Below are positions 1 to 8,919 of a stretch of DNA of 64,000 nucleotides, one piece after another. Both the position numbers and the translations under genes were made by a program. Source of the stretch: Rhyacichthys aspro (Eukaryota > Chordata > Actinopteri > Gobiiformes > Rhyacichthyidae). Numbering within the stretch: the first letter of the stretch is position 1; every line of letters starts with the position of its first letter. A model generated the notes under the pieces. It was not told the origin of the DNA, did no database searches, and saw nothing but the letters and a program-made list of their open reading frames with translations. The stretch covers positions 31,001 through 95,000 of the forward strand of contig CM072149.1 of assembly GCA_036850595.1 (NCBI GenBank), given 5' to 3'.

Positions 1-423
1 CAGGCGTCCACTTCCAATTTGAAAGGCCTCTGAAAATCTGGGGCAGACAAAACAGGAGTGCAACTCAATATACTACTACTATAGACTTTCAAATGACTTT
101 TGACTCTCTTCAGACCAAATAAATGGTTTTGAAAGACTGGTTAAAGCAGTCAGAGGAGCTGCAACAGAGGAGAAGTTTTTGCAGAACCGGCGATAGTATC
201 CCGCCATTCCAAGGAAGCGCCGCAGCTCTCGTCTGGTGGTTGGTGCGGGGAAGGCAGTGATGGCACTAATTTTTGCTTCCACTGGGCACACTTTACCCCT
301 GCCAACCTGCTGACCAAGATAGAGCACAGTGCCTTGTCCAAATTCACATTTGGCAAGATTTAAAGTTAAAGAGGCAGCAGACAGTCTTCTGAAAACTTCT
401 CTCAGTGTAGCTATGTGGTCAGT
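1..423 (-). pseudogene. Gypsy (Gmr1-like) pol: end of RT and start of RNase H, broken
   Basis: This is the downstream continuation of the reverse transcriptase in the neighbouring pol frame. The 82-codon open stretch at 79-327 carries the RT thumb/connection signature RRFLGMAGYYRRFCKNF, typical of Ty3/gypsy elements just before RNase H. It is separated from the upstream RT by an in-frame TAG at 424-426, directly after the YLDD box region. A frame break and a run of stops at about 70-81 precede a short stretch in another frame resembling the start of RNase H (KLEVDA). The element then leaves the window at its left edge, so the rest of RNase H and the 3' LTR lie outside. The copy is not functional as read. 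Family-level assignment is secure; the exact breakpoints are inferred. Confidence 0.8.
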
Positions 424-2706
424 CTAGTCATCCGAATACACAACAATGTCATCCAGATATGCTCTGCAGTTTGTCACATCTCCCAATACTTTATTTACCA
501 ACCTCTGAAAAGTAGCTGGAGCATTACATAAGCCAAATGGCATTACAGTATACTGGAGAAAATGGTCAGGAGTCACAAAAGCTGAAATCTCAGAGGCACG
601 CTGGGTAAGTGGAACTTGCCAGTATCCTTTTAACATGTCAAGTTTACTCACATATGTTGCAGGACCAATTTCATCAATGCAGTCATCGATCAGAGGCAAG
701 GGATGAGCATCAGGGACTGTCACAGCATTGACCTTTCGAAAGTCCGTACAAAATCTGGGGCTTCCATCAGCTTTCGTATCGAGGAGACAAGGAGAACTCC
801 AGGGACTGGAACTGGAAACAGCAAAACCATGTTGCAACAAGTACTCCACTTCCCTTTTCATCACCTCCCTCTTACCAGGGTTAACACGATAAGCATGTTG
901 CTTAATTGGTGAGGGGCTAGTTAGAACAACATCATGGTGTATAACTGAAGTTTGTGAGGGGATGTCAGCAAACAGAGTGGGGTAGTCCATTATAATGCGT
1001 GTGATATCAGCACGGTGATCATCAGCCAGATGCGATAAGAAGTTGGACAAATCAGCCAAGATCTCACCATTACTCAACCTCGCTCCTTGAGGTGTGGCAT
1101 TCCGCAGGACTAGACCATCATCGTCATCAGTGGAGCTCACCTTGGTGAAGGAAGCCACAGGTGTAATTACCTCTTGGGTGCTGACCACGTTGGACTGGTC
1201 CCCTCTGGTACAGTAAAGCTTCAGCATATTTACATGACAGACTCTGGAATGCCGTCTTCGATCAGGAGTGTGTACGACGTAGTTGGTGTCACTGAGTTTC
1301 TTCTCTATAACATAAGGACCAGAGAATTTAGTGGAGAGAGAAGAACCAGGTATAGGCAGGAGAACAAGTACTTGGTCACCTGGCTGGAATGAATGCACAA
1401 CTGCTTTTCTGTCAAAGTGCTGTTTCATTTTCTTTTGAGAAGTGGTTAGAGTCTCTTTAGCAAAAGAACAAGCCAATTTAAGACGCTCTCTGAGCTTGGC
1501 CACATACTCAGGGATGCTTTTGACAGGTTTTTCAGAGGTAACCAGCTGCTCTTTAAGAATTTTTAAAGGCCCTCTAACTTCATGTCCAAACACTAGTTGA
1601 GCTGGGCTGAAGCCTATGGACTCCTGTACAGCTTCACGAGCAGCAAACAACACCAGCTGCACACTGTCATCCCAGTCTTTCTGTGATTCAGAACAATGTT
1701 TCCTTAGCATGGATTTCATAGTTTGATGGAACCTCTCTAGAGCCCCCTGGCTTTCAGGATGATACGGACTGGAGGTCACATGATTGATTCCCAAGCTTTT
1801 AAGGGCATGAGCAAAGACTTTGGATTTAAAGTTTTTGCCCTGGTCTGTTTGAATAACTTTGGGCAGACCGAAGGTGGAAAAGAACTTTACCAAAGCCTTG
1901 GCGATGACTGGAGATGTGATTTTCCGCAGTGGGATGGCTTCAGGATACCTAGTGGAGGCACACATAATAGTCAGAAGAAACTGATTTCCAGTTTTACTCT
2001 TTGGCAATGGTCCCACACAATCAACAATGACTTTCTCAAAAGGTTCCCCCTCCACTGGTATAGGACAGAGTGGTGCAGGAGGAATCACCTGGTTAGGCTT
2101 TCCTGCCATTTGACAAACATGACATGTACGACAGTACTGGACCACATCAGATTTGAGTCCAGGCCAGAAAAAATGTTTAAGGACTCTGTTATAAGTTTTT
2201 GCAACCCCCATGTGTCCAGACCAGGGGTGGTCATGGGCTAAGGACAGAACTTGAGCACGATAGACTGTGGGCACAACAACTTGATATGCGACACTTTCAC
2301 CTTTATTCACAGAGACATCACTGGTCCAACGACGCATAAGTAGTCCATCATCCAACACGTATAACACTTTCTGTTCCTTGTCCCCTTCCTGGCAATGAAT
2401 AGAGGAGAAACATTTTGAAAGTGTATGGTCACCTCTTTGTGCTGAGATGAATTCATTTCTGGTGGCTGGCAGTTTTGCAGCTTCCAGATCAGGAGCAGTT
2501 TGGATTTTTGGATCTTTATAAAGCGCTGCTTGATGGTTTTCCTCTGCAACCAGAAAAGTATCAGACAGGTCAACACCATATTTTTTTTGCTTGAGCCCTT
2601 GTAACCACACAAGCAGGAAATATATCTGGACTCTCAGGCTCTGCATTGGGCTCAGGGCTTTCCACCACCTCAGGAACAGGTGAGACTTTGCCTCCAGCCA
2701 GATCAT
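424..2706 (-). CDS. Gypsy (Gmr1-like) pol: integrase followed by reverse transcriptase
   Basis: A 760-residue frame encodes integrase first and reverse transcriptase second, the reverse of ordinary Ty3/gypsy order. Integrase: an H-x4-H (H160, H165) and C-x2-C (C195, C198) zinc finger, then a DDE core with D229 (IVDCVG), D288 (QTDQG) and E324 (ALERFH), giving the D-35-E spacing of retroviral-type integrases. RT: FCTDFRKVN at 652-660, SKLDMLKGYWQ near 687 and YLDD at 750-753. An in-frame TAG follows YSDD at residue 760. The first 40 or so residues overlap the protease frame (2570-3121) and are probably not native; the true frame seems to be entered at an A8 run at about 2581-2588. The gene lies between protease/gag on its 5' side and RNase H on its 3' side. 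Order and motifs are seen; the Gmr1 group name comes from known families with this order. Confidence 0.9.
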   Translation of the reverse strand: MIWLEAKSHLFLRWWKALSPMQSLRVQIYFLLVWLQGLKQKKYGVDLSDTFLVAEENHQAALYKDPKIQTAPDLEAAKLPATRNEFISAQRGDHTLSKCFSSIHCQEGDKEQKVLYVLDDGLLMRRWTSDVSVNKGESVAYQVVVPTVYRAQVLSLAHDHPWSGHMGVAKTYNRVLKHFFWPGLKSDVVQYCRTCHVCQMAGKPNQVIPPAPLCPIPVEGEPFEKVIVDCVGPLPKSKTGNQFLLTIMCASTRYPEAIPLRKITSPVIAKALVKFFSTFGLPKVIQTDQGKNFKSKVFAHALKSLGINHVTSSPYHPESQGALERFHQTMKSMLRKHCSESQKDWDDSVQLVLFAAREAVQESIGFSPAQLVFGHEVRGPLKILKEQLVTSEKPVKSIPEYVAKLRERLKLACSFAKETLTTSQKKMKQHFDRKAVVHSFQPGDQVLVLLPIPGSSLSTKFSGPYVIEKKLSDTNYVVHTPDRRRHSRVCHVNMLKLYCTRGDQSNVVSTQEVITPVASFTKVSSTDDDDGLVLRNATPQGARLSNGEILADLSNFLSHLADDHRADITRIIMDYPTLFADIPSQTSVIHHDVVLTSPSPIKQHAYRVNPGKREVMKREVEYLLQHGFAVSSSSPWSSPCLLDTKADGSPRFCTDFRKVNAVTVPDAHPLPLIDDCIDEIGPATYVSKLDMLKGYWQVPLTQRASEISAFVTPDHFLQYTVMPFGLCNAPATFQRLVNKVLGDVTNCRAYLDDIVVYSDD

Positions 2707-3180
2707 TGCTCAGAATGAAATCAACACCTTTAATGGGTAGAGCAGGAAGGACAGCCACCTTGAAGAAACCTTTAATGAGTGCAGACTGGACATAAATGTT
2801 ATGTAGTGGGGCAAGTATAAAACTCATCCCAACCCCCTGAACAATGGCACTAGTGTGACATGATGTATCAGCTGACAGTGGAAGTATGCCTGCTCTGATG
2901 AGAGACTGTGAACCTCCAGTGTCACGCAGAATGGTTATTGGACACTGGTCTTTCAGGTCTCCTGTAGTTGAGACAAAACCTTCCGAAATGAATGGTTTGA
3001 AACAGGAGTCAGGCTCAGAGCAGTGACTTTGTGAAGCCTCCATAGTTGTACATGCCATATTGTTTATTAACCCAACACCTTTTGGCTGTGATGGGTTAGG
3101 CTGAGACTGTTTACGCCTCAAAGTGAAACAGTCGGCAATTACATGTCCTTTTTTGTGACAGTAGTAGCACTCACGCTCCT
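2570..3180 (-). pseudogene. Gypsy (Gmr1-like) zinc knuckle and aspartic protease frame
   Basis: This frame begins with a retroviral-type zinc knuckle (CYYCHKKGHVIADC, C-x2-C-x4-H-x4-C) at about 3125-3166. It continues into an aspartic protease domain with the active-site triad in ILRDTGGSQSLI and a later hydrophobic stretch (GVDFILSNDLAGG). The zinc knuckle is one base out of frame with the gag ORF to its right, and the protease is +1 out of frame with the integrase to its left, so protease cannot be joined to either by simple reading. The apparent start is a TTG inside the zinc knuckle region, meaning no native start is present. The frame ends in a TGA just after the A8 run shared with the integrase frame. 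In an intact element this would be the nucleocapsid-protease part of a Gag-Pol polyprotein. Confidence 0.75.
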
Positions 3181-4067
3181 CCCGCGGAGGGGATTTTGTT
3201 GTCCCTATTTTTCTCCATAGGTATTCGATCAGGACCAGAACTCATAGGGCGTGTGACTCTCTCTGCTCGTGAAGAAGACACAAAGACATTTTTGTGAGTT
3301 AACACAAATTCATCGGCCAAGACAGCTGCTTTAGACAATGACGTCACCTTCTGTTTGTTCAAAAAGACAACCATTCTCTCTGGTAAGGCATTTTTGAAAT
3401 CTTCTAACAGTATCAACTGTCGGAGAGACTCAAAGTTTTTGACATCATTAGCTGCACACCACTTATCAAAGAGAAATCCCTTTTCTCTTGCAAATTCAAC
3501 AAATGCCTGGCCACTAGCCTTCTTGTGGTTTCTAAACTTTTGCCTATAAGCCTCTGGGACAAGTTCATAGGCACGCAAAATGGACTCTTTCAGTATATGA
3601 TAGTCCAGACTATCCTCAAGAGAAAGAGCAGACACTACCTCTTGGGCTTTACCCACTAGTTTGCATTGGAGTAGTATAGGCCACATGTCTTTAGGCCAGT
3701 CAAGAGCTGTAGCAATTCTTTCAAATGCACTAAAATATGAATCAACCTCAGTTTCACGAAATGTGGGGACTAATGAAATGTTTTTACTGACATCAAAACT
3801 TTGTTTTGTAGAGGCTGATTGAGAAGCTGCTGAATGAATTGACTTATGTGATGTAGTCTTTGCAGATGAGATTCTCAGTGCCTCAATCTCAAGTTCCTTA
3901 AACTTTATTTCTTTTTCAGCTTGTATCTCCAATTTCCGTACCTGTAGTCGAAGGTCATAATCTGCCTTACGTACTTTATCCTTCTCCTCTGCTTCAAGCT
4001 GAAGACGGGCAAGACGAAGTTTCAGCTTAGCACTAGCACTGGCTCCAACAGTGGTGGCAACAACCAA
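3171..4067 (-). CDS. Gypsy (Gmr1-like) gag, coiled-coil N-terminus
   Basis: A 298-residue frame with a strongly charged, heptad-rich N-terminal third (LRLARLQLEAEEKDKVRKA and onward), then a capsid-like region around residues 100-250 (YFSAFERIATALDWPKDMWP, YRQKFRNHKKASGQAFVEFAREK). This is the profile of Ty3/gypsy Gag from vertebrate elements, which often carry a coiled coil followed by a retrotransposon-gag domain related to SCAN. No ATG is present at the start: the frame is open from a stop at about 4100 and the first plausible start is TTG, so the 5' end may be mutated. The zinc knuckle expected at the C-terminus lies just beyond in a different frame. A role in packaging element RNA in cytoplasmic particles is inferred from the family. 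Confidence 0.75.
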   Translation of the reverse strand: MVVATTVGASASAKLKLRLARLQLEAEEKDKVRKADYDLRLQVRKLEIQAEKEIKFKELEIEALRISSAKTTSHKSIHSAASQSASTKQSFDVSKNISLVPTFRETEVDSYFSAFERIATALDWPKDMWPILLQCKLVGKAQEVVSALSLEDSLDYHILKESILRAYELVPEAYRQKFRNHKKASGQAFVEFAREKGFLFDKWCAANDVKNFESLRQLILLEDFKNALPERMVVFLNKQKVTSLSKAAVLADEFVLTHKNVFVSSSRAERVTRPMSSGPDRIPMEKNRDNKIPSAGGA

Positions 4068-4960
4068 TAAACCTAGTGTAGGAAGGGTAGCGCTTCCTAG
4101 CTATAATTTTAACTTTCTGGATCGTCTGAGGTAGAACCCGCAGCAGGTGATCGATCAGAATCACACAGATGGGTTATTATGAGTTTATTATGCCGTACAG
4201 TTGAGTATATGAGGGTGTGTGTGGGTGTGGTTCTGGAAAGAAAGAAAGACAACAATATAATAAATGACTGATAACACAATCTAGCAAGCCAAAACACAAC
4301 ACTGCTATTACAATGAGTATCATAGTATACAGGGCTCTACTACATGTATTATCACCATCATTATCATCTATATTATCACCATGAGGAAAGTACACCCATG
4401 CGTATTGCAAATGAAATGGCTCCCTCTGCTGGACATTAATTTGCGGCCAAAGCTGGTTTTACCAATTAGCGAGTCAAGCTGGAGCGGAGTCACGGTGGAG
4501 TGGATACTGCCTAGTGACAGTGCACTAACTAACTAAGAGTTCACACAACAGTACAAAGAACAATAATCGACTATGTTGGCAAGGCATGCATAAACTGAAC
4601 AGAACAAACGCATACTCACTACGAGGCCTAGCAATGGCAGAACAGCCTGAGCTAACAATTTGGCAATACTAACACAAGTAAAACTGTTAAATAGCTCTGC
4701 ACACATTTGACATTAACCACGGAACACAGTCTCTTACTTGCAATAGACGCACACCACACAATGACAGCTGTTGCGGTTTTTAAGGCAGGTTAATTAATAG
4801 TCCGTGCTATTAACTCCGTGCTGCGTATGACCAACTCTCGTCTGTGCTACTAGCAGCGCTGAACATCCCGTCAGAGTCCAAGACGGCCTCTGATTGGTCA
4901 AGAGTCCAGGTGAAGTGAGGCGTATTCCAAGTGGAGAGAGAGGGCAGGGAAAATGTCTCA
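4068..4960 (-). mobile_element. Leader and probable 5' LTR of the Gmr1-like element (borders not resolved)
   Basis: There is no coding sequence here. On the minus strand, just upstream of gag, there is an AATAAA polyadenylation signal (4184-4189) in a T-rich context, preceded by several hundred bases of LTR-like sequence including a possible TATA-type run (TTAAAAACC, about 4778-4790). I could not find a matching second LTR, because the 3' copy would lie beyond the left edge, nor a convincing primer-binding site, so the LTR borders are not fixed. The assignment rests on position and composition. Confidence 0.4.
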
Positions 4961-5514
4961 GGTGCAAAGCGGCCACAAGGGGGCCTTTTCTACACCTAGT
5001 GTCTTAAACATAAAGTACCTACGTGCTGTAAAATGTATTGGGCCCACTCACCTGCCCACCTCCCAGCCACAATGGGTACACAGCATCAAACAATGCAAAC
5101 ACAAAGACAGAGAGAGAGAGAGATGCTTCTTCTCTCCTCTTTTAAAGTTGTGGCTCAGGCCTTCATTGGGTAATCCTCTACCGGCAGGAGCCAATCAATG
5201 AGCCAGACTCTCAGGTCCCGCCCACAGCACCTGAGAGCAGATAGAGGGGGAGAGACAGGAGCAAAACACAGACACCTTCTCTGCATGTAACAATGAGATT
5301 GAGCAATAACAGGTTCTTGTGCTGTCCTTAGTTGTCGGGGATTGAACGTGCACCACAGTGAGTTGATCCATGTGTGTGTACCCTTCGACGAGAGACGTGG
5401 GTAATCGGCTGACCTGTACCCAGTGGCAAAAGACTCCTGCTCAAAGGCCATCAGCGCGACAGTGACTGAGGTGTGCTGTCAAGTTTGAAAAGTTATATCA
5501 TCAGGTATAAAGCA
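4961..5514. other. Non-coding stretch, nothing recognised
   Basis: This stretch holds a short GA run at about 5108-5122 and otherwise unique-looking sequence. Short open frames on both strands have no recognisable domain. Confidence 0.5.
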
Positions 5515-5935
5515 TTTTTAAGCTGTTTGTGGCAGTCAGGCGCTATGAAATGCAAAAAAAAAAATCAATGATTTCCTTGAGCTGCTTGATGTGTTTGCAC
5601 CATGGCAGATGAACCACATTTCAACGTTGTTGCTGTGAATGGTCTCTCAAAAGCTGTTTTGAGTTCTTTGAGGAGCAAGATGTTTATTACCACTCTCAAT
5701 ACAAATCGAGGGATAACCGTCCATATGGGCTTCTCCCAGAAGACACCCAGCCATCAGCTCAAATGGTCACAGGAAACCAAAGAGGGTAAGAGTCTCTATG
5801 CCAACAGAGAAATAACTGACCATACTGGCTTCTCCCATCAGCAAAAAAGTCCAGATCAACCTCTAGTGGAGAAGAGGAGGACAAGAATGTCTTTGTTTTA
5901 TATGTACGAGGCAGAGAACACACACACACACACAC
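5515..5935 (+). pseudogene. TP53-like exon fragments, repeat unit A
   Basis: Two fragments resemble the linker and tetramerisation region of fish p53. At about 5518-5590 a stretch reads RYEM, then (after a long A run) INDFLELLD. At about 5745-5920, an exon-like segment (acceptor TTCTCCCAG, donor AAAGAGG|GTAAGAG) is followed by a very short intron-like gap and a second segment whose phase-matched frame reads AKKSRSTSSGEEEDKNVF then VRGRE, before it collapses into a CA repeat. The GEEED..VF...VRGRERYE..KKINDGLELLE layout is that of the p53 tetramerisation domain. The tetramerisation fragment lies before the linker exon, so the pieces are arranged head to tail as if from a tandem duplication. 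The DNA-binding domain is absent. Identification is by motif only; the copy is not functional. Confidence 0.55.
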
Positions 5936-5938
5936 ACG
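5919..5938 (+). repeat. (CA)n microsatellite
   Basis: A short run of CA dinucleotides interrupts the p53-like tetramerisation fragment. Confidence 0.85.
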
Positions 5939-6177
5939 TAGTGAATAATTTTGTATATCGTTAATTTGTTTAGTTTTTAAAATGTGTGTGTGAGTTGTAC
6001 ATGAATTGTGTGTATATGTTCATTGTAACGAATTTTATACTTTGCTGTGCCTGTGTCAATATTGTGTAACTATGTAGGTTGTGTCTTGTGTTTATGCGTT
6101 GAACATGGTGTTTTAGACTTTTTTGTTCCTTACCCTTTGCCCTACCATTGTCCCTTAATCAACCCCACTAACCATTC

Positions 6178-6350
6178 TTCTTGCAAATCGTGAGATCACA
6201 GACCATACGGGCTTCTCCCACCATGTGGGTTTTTGGAGGCACAGAGCCATTAGTTGAAATAATCGCAGGAAAGGCAAAAATGCTCCACCGTAATCTAAAC
6301 TTTTGTATAGAAATATATAAAATCAACCAATTCCAAAGTAAGCCTTTATT
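6178..6350 (+). repeat. Partial copy of the p53-exon repeat unit (intron-like part)
   Basis: The segment starting GCAAATCGTGAGATCACAGA and running through GGCTTCTCCCACCA matches the unit at 15920-15960. The following CGCAGGAAAGGCAAAAATGC block matches 15761-15785. No p53-like coding part is retained here, so this is a fragment of the same local repeat family. Confidence 0.6.
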
Positions 6351-7335
6351 TGTTTTCTGTCTTTTAAAAACAAAAACAATCTTTAAATGGTGACAGAGAG
6401 CCAGAGAGGTGATACAAATGGAAAATGTATATCCTTTTGCTTAAACAATCCTGATCTGCCTACACTCCCCTGTCTTTATTTGATTTTTAGTGCTCTCCCC
6501 CAAGAGTATTCATATATCTCTCCCCTCCCATCTTTATGTTGTGTGTTTTATAAAACACACAGCACTGTACCTATAGTTTACACCCATCTCACACTTTCAA
6601 CTTCCCTATTCATATCTGTAAATTCCCACTTTCAAACTACGTCAATAGTGTTCTGTGTTTCAAAGGCATACACTTGTCTGTTATCTGATTGGCTAATATT
6701 TCAGACTCCTTGTTTCAACAGGATATAACAGAGTGATGCCCCTCCCCAAATACTGATGTAATGCAGCCTCGTGGTCAGTCCATGCGTAGGCATCAGGAGA
6801 GAGAGCTTGGCATCTTACAGGTGAGCACCTTTTGCTGGAACTTTTTTTTGTATTTATATGCAATGTACTCTTGTAAGTCTTTTGCATACATTTACATGTT
6901 ATTCCTTTTGGTATGTATTTAAAATGGGAGCTGGATATTGTTTTTTTTTCACAAATGCTAACTTGATGTCTTCAAACGGTTACTTAGTGTTACACATAGA
7001 TTATAATGTGGGTGCTATACGCTTGTGGCAAGCTAACATGCAAAGTTGTTATAGATTAGAATGTGGGTGCCATGGTCTTCTTAAACAACTGGATGTTATA
7101 TAACTGTGTATGATTTGACTTTCTAAAGATTGAATTTGTACAGTTGCACTTCATGAATGTAAAGATAAGATGTAAGATACAAGATATATTTTTAGAAGAA
7201 ATGCTAAAGGATGAGCTAATACACGTTTAAATTAGAAAATGGGTTATACATTGGCTTTTTCCATTTTTATATCTTTTTATATCTATTATCCAATTAACTG
7301 AGACATTTTGATTTTTGTCTCGTCTATTGTTCTCT
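6351..7335. other. Non-coding stretch, nothing recognised
   Basis: AT-rich sequence with short open frames (for example 6387-6728) lacking any recognised domain. A near-duplicate of about 20 bases (TTATAGATTAGAATGTGGGTGC and an earlier partner near 6999-7016) is the only internal structure noticed. Confidence 0.45.
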
Positions 7336-7338
7336 TAG

Positions 7339-7734
7339 AACTTTTAAAAAAATTGGATTAAAACGGACGGAAGGAAAGCTGAGGTTTCCAAGGACCAGCC
7401 CAAGGACCAGCCCAAGGACCAGCCCAAGGACTTGGTTGGTAAGCGCCTTATATATTAATGTATTAAATTAATATAGCACTTTTAAAGACATAAACTTTAT
7501 TCTTCTTAGGCTCCAATGATACTAAGTCCATTACGGGAAGCCAAGGATGCGATGGATCCAAGATGCTCATCTTGGAGAGCACCAAAGAAAAATCTGGACG
7601 TGGTGATGTCCCTAAATCATGAGCATGTGATGGGCGAATGGGAGTGTTCATCAGTTCATGTTTCATCTGATGTTCTTGGAAGAAAATATTTCAAAACAAA
7701 CATGTATGCAGTTGGTCAAACACGACATTTGTAA
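7339..7734 (+). other. Candidate two-exon open frame, function unknown
   Basis: An acceptor (TTCTCTTAG) at 7338 opens an exon of 100 bases. It contains four 12-base repeats coding for a repeated Pro-Arg-Thr-Ser motif and closes with a good donor (TTG|GTAAGC) at 7438/7439. A second acceptor (TTCTTCTTAG) at 7509 opens an exon read in the same phase to a TAA at 7734. Joined, the frame stays open for about 108 codons. A second phase reads repeated KDQP then continues to a TGA at 7620, so the coding frame is not settled. I recognise no domain. It could be the 3' end of a host gene or a chance arrangement. Confidence 0.25.
7388..7435 (+). repeat. 12-bp tandem repeat, about 4 copies
   Basis: Unit CCAAGGACCAGC repeated about four times. 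It lies inside the candidate exon and keeps any reading frame open because the unit length is a multiple of three. Confidence 0.85.
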
Positions 7735-8300
7735 TTATTACTGTCTGATTGCAATATGGAAAAAAAATTTGTTTTACAAATACATTTACGCTAAATCAGA
7801 AATTCTTGCAATTTTTCAGGGATGCAATGATGTTGCCGTTAATGTTGAAATAAGAACTGAACTCAATATTCCACCCTGTGTCCTCAGATTTTTCAAACAA
7901 AAATGACATGTCATTCAACACCGAAGCATCTTCTCTCTCTAGCCATGCTGATGTATGCTGTGGTTTTTTGACTAGAATCGGCTTCACTTTCCTAACATCA
8001 CATGTATGCAATTGGCCAAACAGAATATTTGTAATTACTACCATCTGATTTCCTCACAGAAAAAAAAAGTCTAAATATTATTTTCTCAATACATTTGAGC
8101 TAAATCAGAACAATGTCAACATCATTGCATCCCATGAAAATTGCAAGAATTTCTGATTCTTTGCAAAGTTTTTGTTGATCTGTTTATGTTTCATGTTCTT
8201 TGAAGAAAATGTTACAACATAAACAAAAAAAATCTGTATATTTGTAATTACTACCTTCTGATTACTTAATAATAAAACATCTGTGTTCTCTTTCAAATAC
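7660..8300. repeat. Nested direct and inverted repeats around a MITE interior fragment
   Basis: A segment of about 108 bases (about 7699-7799, ATGTATGCAGTTGGTC to GCTAAATCAG) recurs at about 8000-8107 and in degraded form at about 8165-8290. A 41-base arm at 7795-7835 is repeated inverted at 8117-8157 with about two differences. Between them, 7845-7999 matches the interior of the 499-bp MITE at 51496-51994 in reverse orientation (shared core CCCTGTGTCCTCAGATTTTT) but lacks that MITE's own termini. Confidence 0.7.
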
Positions 8301-8919
8301 TTTTGATTTTATTTTTAAATTTTGCAAGAACAATAGACTGAATTAAGGAGGGGTTTTTTTCTATTGATTGTAACCATAGACTTTCCTACAACTTACCTTA
8401 GAGAAAGCTCCTGGGGATACTACACTGCCCTCTGGTGGTTGTTCTTGTTACCCTAGTGGTCAGGTGAATAAAGTTCTTGAATGGTGGCAGTCTTAGATTG
8501 TGGATAATCTTGTACACCAGTTGGACCTCAGAGAAGGAAAGGAAATTATCAAAATTAAGCAAGGCATATTTATTTGATATGTGACAATGGTGATACTGAT
8601 CAGTTTTTTTTTTATCAAGAATTTTAAGGTCCCTTTTATATAAAGATTCCAGTGGCCTTAAGGTTTTTTTTATTTGCTTGTGACCAGCTGGACATGCAGT
8701 AGGAGGGATGAGGTATTATCATAGCGTTAAAGAAATATTAGGCTGCCTCTATTGTTAGTGAATATCTGATGCTTTTGAAGATGACCAAATTATATTATTC
8801 CTTTAGCTGCTAACAAGAAGCTGCAGTCTGAACAATAGTTAATAACAACTGTGGACAAAGCAGGATTATATTATCAATTCTTCTCAAATGATGGTGGTTT
8901 ATTATGTGTGTTTTCACAG
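8301..8919. other. Intergenic or intronic stretch before the Ig exon
   Basis: No gene recognised. The region holds the CTCF-like motif listed separately and T-rich tracts. Any upstream exons (signal peptide, further Ig domains) of the Ig-receptor gene should lie here or further left, but none could be recognised. Confidence 0.4.
8425..8438 (-). promoter_or_regulatory. CTCF-like motif
   Basis: The minus strand reads CCACCAGAGGGCAG, an exact match to the vertebrate CTCF core consensus. Occupancy cannot be judged from sequence. Confidence 0.4.

Noticed and set aside
1759..2241. 160-codon plus-strand frame
   Set aside because: It is the antisense shadow of the integrase; it shows no domain of its own.
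2570..2600. Programmed -1 frameshift on the A8 run between protease and integrase
   Set aside because: The two frames require a +1 step, so a classical -1 slippery site does not explain it; a one-base insertion is simpler.
4420..4440. CTCF site in the Gmr1-like LTR
   Set aside because: Two core positions deviate; too weak to list.
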